From CAWCJL01 sp963795775 (GTDB lineage: Bacteria; Acidobacteriota; Terriglobia; Terriglobales; Acidobacteriaceae): a stretch of 64,000 nt of DNA. Location of the stretch: NCBI GenBank assembly GCA_963795775.1, contig CAWCJL010000006.1, positions 57,058 to 121,057 on the forward strand, given 5' to 3'. Positions 28,801 to 35,646 of the stretch are shown piece after piece (position 1 is the first letter of the stretch; each line of letters starts with the position of its first letter). A model generated the notes under the pieces. It was given only the letters and a program-made list of their open reading frames with translations. It was not told the DNA's origin and searched no databases. The translations under genes were made by a program, and so were the position numbers.

Positions 28801-29031
28801 GGTACCGCGTCGGGCTTTATTTTCCTTTCCATAGAGGACGAGACCGGCATCGCAAACGCGATCATCGACCCCGACCTGTTTGAGCGGCACAGGATTCTGG
28901 TGACCTATGCGAAGTTCCTGCTGATCGAAGGCCCTCTTCAGAATCAGGACAACGTCATCCATATCCGGGCAAAGCACATCGAGGAGCTGCAAGTCAGCAA
29001 GGCCGATGTGCGCTCGCACGACTTCCACTAA
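25822..29031 (+). CDS. dnaE2: error-prone DNA polymerase III alpha subunit DnaE2
   Basis: C-family DNA polymerase of 1069 residues, the usual length for DnaE2. The N-terminal PHP domain starts YVELHTRSAFSFLEGAS. The palm domain carries the catalytic acidic motif PDIDLDLPSGDDREKA (about 407-422) and is preceded by QGRGSAANSAVCYALGIT. HSGGMVIA, the helix-hairpin-helix region and a C-terminal OB-fold (RIAGCVIARQRPGTASGFIF) follow in normal order. It performs mutagenic lesion bypass together with ImuA and ImuB. The start ATG 25822 inside the end of imuB gives the family N-terminus; the longer in-frame reading is spurious. Two small genes follow at once. No frame lesion was seen. Confidence 0.95.
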   Translation: MTDTYVELHTRSAFSFLEGASLPEALANRAAEIGMGAIALLDRDGLYGAPRLHMTAKKLGVRAHIGAEVSVADFGSQITPPEWQPHTVPSVPVRLPLLCTSRVGYQNLCQLISAYKLRQKTKGEGPAWLCEVEQHTKGLVCLTGGHEGPLAAALARGGIEEGWRVLDQLVLLFGRENVYVEVQRHRIREQEARNQAAITLAHEFRLPLLATNGVNTATAYEREVLDVMTTIRHHTPLDEAGLLLAHNSNRHLKTADEMEALFRDLPEAVANTRILSDRLQFELKDLGYQFPIYPTPEDEPMDSFLRKRTLEGVIRRYGAKGNRALLKRAQAQVERELALIQKLGLAGYFLIVWDIVEYCRRHDILVQGRGSAANSAVCYALGITAVDPVGMELLFERFLSEVRGEWPDIDLDLPSGDDREKAIQYVYMRYGQLGAAMCANVITYRGRSAAREVGKALGFDPDTLDKLTKLVGSWEWKGPNDTMENQFRVAGFDLMHPRIAKYLELSIRMLDLPRHLGQHSGGMVIAQNQLASVVPIEPASMPGRNVIQWDKEDCSDMGLVKVDLLGLGMMAVLKDCIDLIPEYYGERVDIAQIPHDDSRVYESLQRADTVGLFQVESRAQMASLPRNKPDKFYDLVVQVAIIRPGPVVGKMVHPYMLRRQGREEITYPHPLLEPVLRRTLGVPLFQEQLLRIAMTIADFSGGEAEELRRALGSRRSQEKMRALEVKLRTGMTAKGVRPEAQEEIAQSIASFALYGFPESHAASFALIAYASAWLKFHYLAAFTCAMLNNQPMGFYSPAVLVKDAQRHGLRVKPIDVLRSEWRCTVEQEQDGNRTLRLGLNHVRGLQERVAEALVLVRRKHPFSSIEELARRVPELSTRELRTLAEIGALNSLGETTHRRDALWQVERAGRPSGPLLAPLDKDEEHASPLRQMNAEDRLVADYRGTGVTVGRHPMAHCREQLRSMGVRRANELKMCRDGVRTRIAGCVIARQRPGTASGFIFLSIEDETGIANAIIDPDLFERHRILVTYAKFLLIEGPLQNQDNVIHIRAKHIEELQVSKADVRSHDFH

Positions 29032-29035
29032 ACAC

Positions 29036-29257
29036 ATGCCAGAAGAACAACTCACTTCACCCGGAACCAGACTGCCCCCGAAACGCTGGTGGCTCGAAAA
29101 CGCCTCTCGCGTCGCTGCCTTTCGGATGCGTCATGCGCGCAATCTCTCCGCCAACACGATCCCACTGCGTGAGCACATCCGGGATGCGGTGGAGTTCGTG
29201 CGCGTCGTGTGGGATGAAATCGAGCGCTCATTAGCGAATGGAGGCAAAGACCAATGA
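29036..29257 (+). CDS. small hypothetical protein downstream of dnaE2
   Basis: Protein of 73 residues starting 4 bp after the dnaE2 stop and ending in an ATGATG overlap with the next small gene, so it belongs to the same transcript. The sequence is basic in the first half (PPKRWWLENASRVAAFRMRH) and has an amphipathic C-terminal helix (IRDAVEFVRVVWDEIERSL). No family is recognised. Tight packing suggests it is real and possibly an accessory of the mutasome, but that is inference. Confidence 0.55.
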   Translation: MPEEQLTSPGTRLPPKRWWLENASRVAAFRMRHARNLSANTIPLREHIRDAVEFVRVVWDEIERSLANGGKDQ

Positions 29258-29466
29258 TGAAGGCGTCGCGCAACAACCGTCTCGAAGCGGCTTGGCGCTG
29301 TCCGCATTGCAAGACTGAGATCGGAGCGAGCGAGTTCCGGCTCAAGCCCGGAGACCCCTCACAGCTGCTCTGCCCTCGCGTACACTGTGGCGGATCATTT
29401 CCATGGCGGCGGCAGAACCGCGGCCGGCTGTGGCCGGAACAGCGTGCCTACAGTGTTCTACGCTAG
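29254..29466 (+). CDS. small zinc-ribbon-like protein
   Basis: Protein of 70 residues with two cysteine pairs, CPHC at residues 16-19 and CPRVHC at 40-45, spaced like a small zinc ribbon. The C-terminal tail is basic and aromatic (GSFPWRRQNRGRLWP), which fits nucleic-acid or protein binding. The start ATG 29254 overlaps the previous stop; a second ATG follows directly. It is the last gene of the imuA-imuB-dnaE2 run. No named family is recognised. Confidence 0.6.
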   Translation: MMKASRNNRLEAAWRCPHCKTEIGASEFRLKPGDPSQLLCPRVHCGGSFPWRRQNRGRLWPEQRAYSVLR

Positions 29467-29569
29467 CCAGAGAAGTTTCAGAATCGTGCGCGGACGCTAT
29501 GTCAATGGTTCTGGAGCATAGGGCTGCCTCTAGAAGAGGGAAGTGTAAAATCGTTCCTCGCACCGCCAT

Positions 29570-30517
29570 ATGCGACCCAGGCTCCCAATTTCGGCTCTGT
29601 TATTTCTCCTGTGCTTGCTTCCGGGCTGCAAGAGGACTGATCACAGACCTGCAGTTGGTTTTGCTCAGATGGAGAACAACAGTCCCTTCAGGATCGCCGA
29701 AACGAACAGCATGAAAGCGGAAGCCGAAAAGCGAGCCGATCATTTCTCCTTCGTGAGCACGGACGCGCAGAGTGACACGGCGAAACAGGTCGCCGATGTT
29801 GAGGACCTTGTCGCCCGTCGCGTTTCCGCGATCTTCCTGGCGCCGCGTGAGTTCGAGGGGCTCAGTCCCGCGCTTGAGACTGCGCGCGAAGCCAAGATCC
29901 CTGTTTTTCTAATCGATCGGCAGGCGGCCGGTGTGCCGGGCGTCGATTATGTTACGTTCCTCGGCTCCGATTTCGTCCAGCAAGGGCGGCGCGCTGGAGA
30001 GTGGCTGGTTGCCAAGACCGCGGGCTCGGCAGGCATTGTGGAGTTGACGGGCACAGCGGGGTCGTCCGTCGCGCTCGACCGCGCCGCAGGGTTCCGGCTG
30101 GCGCTGCGCGGCCATCCAGGCATGAAGATTCTGGCATCGCAGAATGGCGATTTCACACGCTCAGCCGGCCAGAAGGTGATGGAGAATCTGATTCAAGGGT
30201 TCGGACCTCGCATCACTGCGGTTTACGCTCACAATGACGAGATGGCCATCGGGGCCATCCAGGCGCTCCGCTCCGCCGGAATCAGGCCGGGCAAGGACGT
30301 CCTCATCGTATCTATCGATGGCGAAAAAGCAGCTCTTCAGGCGATCATCGCCGGGGAACTGAATGCGGTTGTCGAGTCGAACCCCCGCTTCGGTCCGCTG
30401 GCCTTCGATACGCTGGAGCGGTACAGACGAGGTGAGAAGATCCCGCCGAAGATCATGTTGCAGGACCGCTTCTTCGATTCGGGAAATGCTCGGCAGTTTG
30501 TCGACAGAGCCTTTTAG
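29570..30517 (+). CDS. sugar ABC transporter substrate-binding lipoprotein (YtfQ-like)
   Basis: Periplasmic-binding-protein type 1 of 315 residues with a lipoprotein signal ending LLPGC (lipid-modified Cys20), so it is anchored in the periplasm. AVGFAQMENNSPFRIAETNSM, IFLAPREFEGLSPAL and VYAHNDEMAIGAIQAL are the usual blocks of the pentose/galactofuranose-binding group; the opening resembles YtfQ. It is followed by one double ATPase and two permeases, the YtfQ-YtfR-YtfT-YjfF order of galactofuranose importers. The ligand may be galactofuranose, arabinofuranose or another monosaccharide. The start is ATG 29570. Confidence 0.88.
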   Translation: MRPRLPISALLFLLCLLPGCKRTDHRPAVGFAQMENNSPFRIAETNSMKAEAEKRADHFSFVSTDAQSDTAKQVADVEDLVARRVSAIFLAPREFEGLSPALETAREAKIPVFLIDRQAAGVPGVDYVTFLGSDFVQQGRRAGEWLVAKTAGSAGIVELTGTAGSSVALDRAAGFRLALRGHPGMKILASQNGDFTRSAGQKVMENLIQGFGPRITAVYAHNDEMAIGAIQALRSAGIRPGKDVLIVSIDGEKAALQAIIAGELNAVVESNPRFGPLAFDTLERYRRGEKIPPKIMLQDRFFDSGNARQFVDRAF

Positions 30518-30526
30518 GGCCAGGCT

Positions 30527-32036
30527 ATGAACAGGGAAGAGCCGCTGCTCCGCATGACTGGAATCTGCAAGAGCTTTTCAGGATTCGCGGCTCTCCAGAG
30601 CGTCGATTTTGTCCTGGGCCGGGGCGAAGTACACGCTTTAGCGGGAGAGAACGGGGCAGGGAAGTCGACATTGATCAAGATCCTGACCGGGGCATACCGG
30701 CCAGATGCAGGCGTGATCGAACTGGAAGGCGAACGCGTCCACTTTGCTTCCCCCGCCGAGGCGCAGCAGGCGGGCGTAGTTGCGATTTACCAGGAGGTAA
30801 ATCTACTGCGCTACCGCACAGTCGCAGAGAATATATTCCTCGGCAGGGAGCCGAAGCGCTTCGGCATCGTTGATAAGCAGAGCATGAACCAGCAGGCCGC
30901 GCGAAGCATTGCAAGGCCTTGGCTTGAGTATCGATCCTCGCATGCCGCTTGAAAATTTGAGCACAGCGCTTCGTCAGATGGTCGCAATCACGCGCGGAGT
31001 TTGCCTTGGCGCTAAGGTGCTCGTCTTCGACGAGCCGACGAGCTCCCTGACCGAACAGGAGACCACGATCCTGTACCAGGTCATCCGTGATCTCCAGGCC
31101 CGGGGTACAGGCATCGTCTACATCAGCCACCGCATGGAAGAGCTGTATACGATTTGCCAACAGTTCACCGTGCTGAGGGACGGAAAGCGGATCATGACCG
31201 GCCCTCTCGCCGGAATCTCGCGAGATCGCTTGATCCGGGCCATGTTAGGCAAGGAGCGGATCGCACCTCTGAACCAAGCGGGGCGCCAACTCAAACAGGA
31301 TGCGTCGAAACCTGTACTTGAGCTAAACAAGTTATCGACGGGAAAGCGCGTACGAGATGCCACACTGCGGATAGCCTCAGGCGAGATCGTCGGAATGGCT
31401 GGTCTGCTGGGCTCGGGCCGAAGCGAAACGGCGCGTCTCGTTTTCGGGGTCGACCGGCCTGAAGGAGGCGAGATTGCGCTAAACGGAAAGCCGTTCGAGC
31501 CTTCCTCGCCTTCGCACGCTCTTGATGCCGGAGTGGCGCTAGTCTCTGAAGATCGTAAGCGAGACGGTATCATTCCCGATCTGTCCGTCCGGGAGAATCT
31601 GACGCTTACTGCGCTGACCACGCTTTCCCGCTACGGCATCGTGTCGAGGCGCCGGCAGCAGAAGACAGTGGACCGATACATTCAGCGGCTTGGCATCCGT
31701 CTGAGCAGTCCAGAACAAAAGATTCGCGAACTATCAGGCGGCAACCAGCAGAAGGTGCTTCTGGCCCGCGCCCTCTGCAGGAATCCGGCCGTCCTGCTGC
31801 TGGACGAACCTACCCGCGGCGTTGACATCGGCGCGAAGGATGAGATCCAGCACTTGATACGCGAGCTGGCAAGCGAAGGCCTAAGCGTGCTCATGATCTC
31901 ATCGGAACTCGAGGAATTGGTCGAGAACTGTTCACGAGTCGTAGTCATGCGGGACGGCTCCTGTGTCGCAGAATTCGCGGGTAAGAATCTGACTCAGGAG
32001 AAGATCATCCACGCCATGGCGCAGGAGAGCGTCTGA
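30527..32036 (+). pseudogene. sugar ABC transporter ATPase (double nucleotide-binding domain), single frameshift
   Basis: Tandem ABC ATPase of the carbohydrate CUT2 group. Half 1 has Walker A GENGAGKST (residues 40-48) and Q-loop YQEVNLL; after the break come VLVFDEPTSSL and YISHRMEEL. Half 2 has the degenerate P-loop GLLGSGRSE, signature LSGGNQQKVLLARAL and Walker B AVLLLDEPTRG. The frame breaks at about 30911-30912: frame 1 runs through QQAARSIA then to a stop at 30952, and the next frame resumes as QGLGLSIDPRMPLENLS. One extra base, or two missing bases, explains it; no second lesion is seen. If real, half 1 loses its partner and the importer would be dead. If a sequencing error, the product is about 502 residues, normal for the family. 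Confidence 0.85.
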
Positions 32037-32037
32037 G

Positions 32038-33006
32038 ATGGCGACCTCGACTGTGACAGAGATCAATGCTGAGAAAAGTTGGTGGCGTCCAGGGTACAGC
32101 GCCAGGTATGGTGCGCTCCTGGCGCTCGTTGGTCTGGTACTCGCAAATGCGCTATTCACACCGAACTTCGTCACCTGGGCGAACCTGTCGAATATCACTC
32201 TGCAGGTCGCTACAACTGTGCTCGCCTCCCTGGGGCTCACCCTGGTCGTGGCAGCCCGGGGGATCGATCTGTCGGTTGGCTCCGTGATGGCGGTTGCCGC
32301 TGCGGTCGCAGCGATCACACTTCCGCATGGATTACCGTTGGCAATCACTGCTTCTCTGGCCGCGGGTGCGGCTATCGGTGCGACCAACGGCGTCATGACT
32401 GCGCGTTTCGGCATACAGCCGATCGTCGTGACCCTCGCCATGCTTATTGCCGGCCGGGGATTGGCTCAGGTCATCAGCAACAATGGCCAGCTCATCCTGA
32501 TCACCAATGATCGATTCAGCCAACTTGGAAGCGGGCGTATAGGTCCATTTCCGATTCCTGCACTGTTAATGATTATTGCGGTTGCGCTCACCTGGTTCGT
32601 CATGCGAGAGACCGTTTTCGGACGGTATGTGCTGGCAGTGGGCGGCAGCGCCGAAGCGGCCCGCATGGCAGGTATCCCCGTCCAGGGAACACGCGTAGCG
32701 GTCTATCTGATCAGCGGCACCCTGGCTGCTCTTGCCGGTCTGGTGGAAGCGGCTCGCCTCGGGGCAAGTGACCCAGCAAAGATTGGGCTCGGGATGGAAC
32801 TGGACGCCATCGCGGCTGTGGTCGTTGGCGGCACGGTACTCTCCGGCGGACGCGCGAACGTTCCTGGCACACTGATCGGCGCACTCCTGCTGCAGGTGAT
32901 CAGTACCAGCATGAACATGCACCTGGTTGGCTTCGCCTGGTCGCTGGTCGTGAAGGCTGTCATCCTGCTCGCCGCCGTCTATATCCAAAGGCCCAGCCGT
33001 GTATAG
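32038..33006 (+). CDS. sugar ABC transporter permease (YtfT/RbsC-like)
   Basis: Inner-membrane permease of 322 residues in the branched-chain-amino-acid/ribose transporter family (BPD_transp_2), with about nine hydrophobic helices. LTLVVAARGIDLSVGSVMA and LDAIAAVVVGGTVLSGGRA are hallmark segments, the latter including the ATPase-contact loop. The start is ATG 32038, one base after the ATPase stop, with AGGAG upstream. It pairs with the second permease, whose start overlaps its 3' end, to form the heterodimeric channel. Confidence 0.93.
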   Translation: MATSTVTEINAEKSWWRPGYSARYGALLALVGLVLANALFTPNFVTWANLSNITLQVATTVLASLGLTLVVAARGIDLSVGSVMAVAAAVAAITLPHGLPLAITASLAAGAAIGATNGVMTARFGIQPIVVTLAMLIAGRGLAQVISNNGQLILITNDRFSQLGSGRIGPFPIPALLMIIAVALTWFVMRETVFGRYVLAVGGSAEAARMAGIPVQGTRVAVYLISGTLAALAGLVEAARLGASDPAKIGLGMELDAIAAVVVGGTVLSGGRANVPGTLIGALLLQVISTSMNMHLVGFAWSLVVKAVILLAAVYIQRPSRV

Positions 33007-33988
33007 GTCAGCCGTCTTCAGTGAACTGAAGAGCTTCGACGTGACGCGAGAAGCTCAGGGCCTGCTCAAAAGGCACATTTCTCTGCTGACGCTTATTTGC
33101 GTCTTTGTCTTCGCCGGAATTCGCTACCCCGCCTTTCTTACCACGGAGAACCTGCTCAACATCCTTCGGCAAAACAGCATGCTTGGCTTGGTGAGCGTAG
33201 CCATGACGTTTGTCATCGTGAGCGGCGGAATCGATCTCTCGGTAGGTTCCCTGGTGGCGGTGGGTGGGGTCGTCGCGGCAGAACTCTCCTACCATGGCAG
33301 CCTCGCGGCGGTACTTGGTGCCATCTTCGCCGCCGGGCTGCTCGGACTCGTGAACGGATTGCTGGTCGCCAAAGCGCGCCTGCAACCTTTTATCGCCACT
33401 CTCGCGATGATGATCGCCGCTCGTGGCCTTGCGCTCGCGGTCACTCACGAGCAGTCTGTCCGCATCGCGAGGACCGCGACGGCGTTCACGTTTCTTGGCA
33501 GGGGCCGCATCGCGGCGGTTCCATTCCCCGTTCTGCTCGTCCTCGCTGCGTTTGCAACAGGGGCACTGGTTCTCGCCTATACGCGCTTTGGCCACCATGT
33601 GTATGCGGTTGGCGACAACGAGGAAGCAGCGCAGTTGCTGGGTTTGAATGTGGATCGAATCAAGATTGCGGTGTATACGCTGAGCGGCGTGCTGGCTGGA
33701 GCGGCCGGCGTTCTGCTTGCCTCGCGTCTAGGCGCCGCTCAGCCGGTGGCAGCTACCGGATGGGAGCTGGACGCGATTGCGGCCGTCGTAGTTGGAGGCA
33801 CACTGCTGACCGGAGGGAAGGGAGGAGTCGGCTCTACTCTGATCGGTCTGCTCTTGCTTGCCTCTTTGCTCAACATCTTCAACCTGGAAGGAACCATCAG
33901 CTCATGGTGGCAGGGCGTATTGCGCGGTGTTCTGCTGCTGCTATTCGTCACGATTCAGGCCCGCGGAAAGACTGCCCAGGCTGGCTGA
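32999..33988 (+). CDS. sugar ABC transporter permease (YjfF/RbsC-like)
   Basis: Second BPD_transp_2 permease, 329 residues, with about nine helices and the paralogous blocks MTFVIVSGGIDLSVGSLVA and LDAIAAVVVGGTLLTGGKG. It starts at GTG 32999 inside the end of the first permease (8-bp overlap), the arrangement seen for two-permease CUT2 systems such as YtfT-YjfF. The operon appears to end here: the next gene starts 98 bp later. Confidence 0.92.
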   Translation: MYRSAVFSELKSFDVTREAQGLLKRHISLLTLICVFVFAGIRYPAFLTTENLLNILRQNSMLGLVSVAMTFVIVSGGIDLSVGSLVAVGGVVAAELSYHGSLAAVLGAIFAAGLLGLVNGLLVAKARLQPFIATLAMMIAARGLALAVTHEQSVRIARTATAFTFLGRGRIAAVPFPVLLVLAAFATGALVLAYTRFGHHVYAVGDNEEAAQLLGLNVDRIKIAVYTLSGVLAGAAGVLLASRLGAAQPVAATGWELDAIAAVVVGGTLLTGGKGGVGSTLIGLLLLASLLNIFNLEGTISSWWQGVLRGVLLLLFVTIQARGKTAQAG

Positions 33989-34086
33989 TGCTGGTCACTT
34001 CCATAGTTTGCGCCTTCGCTGAATCTGACTAGAATGGGCACACCCGCCTCGGCTGCGCGCCGGTGGCGCTATGGAGAACCGGCCGT

Positions 34087-34890
34087 ATGCCTAATCAGCG
34101 CTATTCCCCCCAGCAGATCGAAACCTTCATTCAGGACGCAAAGCGCGACGGCTTCGTGGTCCTGCGTAACCACTTCTCACGTGAGAAGCTGCAAAAGTGG
34201 GCCGAGGACTTTCAGCCACTTCTACATGAGCAGATAGAAAAGGAAAAAGATTCACCCAACCGCGGCGCACAGCGTTTTTACGTGACCTTGCCTTTTGCGC
34301 AGCCCTACGCAGATCCGCAGATTTATGAGGATGAGGACGTGCTCGCCATCGTGGAGGGACTTGCCGGTAAGGACTACGTCATGTGTCAACTGGCGACGGA
34401 TACTCCACTGCTCGGCTCTGATTATCAGGACCTGCATCGGGACGCTCCACCGCTCTTCCCTGAGTGGGAGATTGAGACACCCTCGTTCCAGCTTGCCGTC
34501 AACTTCCCACTCGTCGATGTGACACCCGAGTTGGGCCCCTTTGAGGTTGCTCGCGGCACACACATGGTGAGCAAGGCAGAGGCGCTCAGGATGCTCGATC
34601 AGGGCGAAGTGAAGCTCGAAGCGATCTGCCTTGCCCTTGGCGATGTGATGATACGGGACGTGCGTGGGCTCCATCGAGGCACGCCGAATCGTACCGATCA
34701 ACCCAGGCCCATGGTCGTGATCGGATATAGCCGCAAATGGCTGAACCGGCCCGAAGTCTCCATTCGGATACCGCGAGAGGAGTTCGGCAAGCTGTCAGAA
34801 AGAGCGCGCAAAATGCTTCGTTTCAATCCCATCGTTGAGTCGGTTGAGGTCAAGCCGAAAGAAGAGGTCTATCAGGCATTCGCCTATTAG
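34087..34890 (+). CDS. phytanoyl-CoA dioxygenase (PhyH) family protein
   Basis: Fe(II)/2-oxoglutarate-dependent oxygenase of 267 residues. The metal triad is visible: His117 and Asp119 in DLHRDAPP and distal His196 in GLHRGTPNR, with an Arg about ten residues later (QPRPMVVIGY) for 2-oxoglutarate. The start ATG 34087 has GGAGAA about nine bases before it; an in-frame GTG at 34063 is less likely. PhyH-family members hydroxylate many small substrates, so the substrate here is unknown. The position after a sugar importer and the 2-oxoglutarate requirement are the only context. Confidence 0.85.
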   Translation: MPNQRYSPQQIETFIQDAKRDGFVVLRNHFSREKLQKWAEDFQPLLHEQIEKEKDSPNRGAQRFYVTLPFAQPYADPQIYEDEDVLAIVEGLAGKDYVMCQLATDTPLLGSDYQDLHRDAPPLFPEWEIETPSFQLAVNFPLVDVTPELGPFEVARGTHMVSKAEALRMLDQGEVKLEAICLALGDVMIRDVRGLHRGTPNRTDQPRPMVVIGYSRKWLNRPEVSIRIPREEFGKLSERARKMLRFNPIVESVEVKPKEEVYQAFAY

Positions 34891-35040
34891 GCGCTAACGC
34901 ATCTATCGCTCCGGAAGATTCAGCGGGTCGGCCCGGCTTCGTTCTTCGCCGCCGGCGGCCCGCATTCTGTCAGGCCTTTTGGTAGATGTGTTTCTCCGCG
35001 CTGCAAGGGCGGCGATGAGCCGCCCTTCGCGCCTGGTCGT

Positions 35041-35430
35041 TCATCGAGGGGCTCTGGGTTTCGCGATAACTGGCCCGGTCAAAGCTGGTACAGAAACGGA
35101 CAAACCGCCTACTGCGAGCGGCTGGGCCTGTTTGCTCCAGAAATCGTTCTTGCCGAAGAAGAACTTCTGTTCTTCAGGATCGCCACCGATCGCTACCCCG
35201 AATCGCCGTTGCCAAAGATCGGTCCATCCACCACGGTGCCGCTTGGAATCTGCTGAGGAGGGCGCGTGAGCACAAACGTATGCTCCTGAATAGGCCTGGG
35301 AATCTGGGGCGCTTGTAAAAGCACAAGTCGAGATCAGGGGAAAGAGCAGAACAGGGAGCGCCCAGGATTTCACCCCTGCCCTGGAACCTGCAAGGTTTTC
35401 GCTCTGCCGGCGCAACCCGTCTGACGGGCT
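35041..35430 (-). pseudogene. remnant of a secreted glycosidase (GH65/GH95-like N-terminus)
   Basis: Three frames together rebuild the start of a secreted enzyme. A signal-peptide-like stretch (SWALPVLLFPLISTCA, about 35365-35320) is followed in a second frame by FVLTRPPQQIPSGTVVDGP and IFGNGDSG up to a stop near 35193. The first frame then resumes with VAIGGDPEEQKFFFGKNDFW and AVGGLSVSVPALTG, and ends at 35041. The blocks GNGD.GV..GG and F..GKNDFW are typical of the N-terminal domain of some GH65/GH95-like acidobacterial enzymes. Two frame changes and the loss of everything after about 110 residues show true decay. The remainder of 34891-35646 contains no gene that I can support. Confidence 0.6.
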
Positions 35431-35586
35431 CGACCACTGACGTGCACATCAGCGGGCCATCCTCGTCGCGGATGACAGAACGGAATACTCGTCAGGGGAA
35501 CTCATCAAATCGTGGGCACGCAACCCTCCGAGGCACGATGTGGATCGGTCGATGCTCGCCTGAGGTGGCGTAATTTCATCTGTGAA

Positions 35587-35599
35587 TATACATTTCCAT
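35587..35599 (-). promoter_or_regulatory. 13-mer shared with the receptor promoter at 2762
   Basis: TATACATTTCCAT on the plus strand is the exact inverse of ATGGAAATGTATA found between the -35 and -10 of the receptor gene at 2922. Here it sits 48 bp upstream of the fucosidase start within TGAAT-N10-ATTCA-like flanks. It may be a common operator for sugar-use genes. The match could be chance: a 64-kb window is expected to contain a number of random 13-mer pairs. Confidence 0.3.
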
Positions 35600-35646
35600 T
35601 CAGAATCCGTCTGCGCTATTGTTCGGGCGGCTACGAGGGAGGGTTT

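Noticed and set aside
34948..34963. Palindrome GCCGCCGGCGGC as an operator or terminator
   Set aside because: GC-only simple palindrome in GC-rich DNA without a T-run or position near a promoter; likely compositional.
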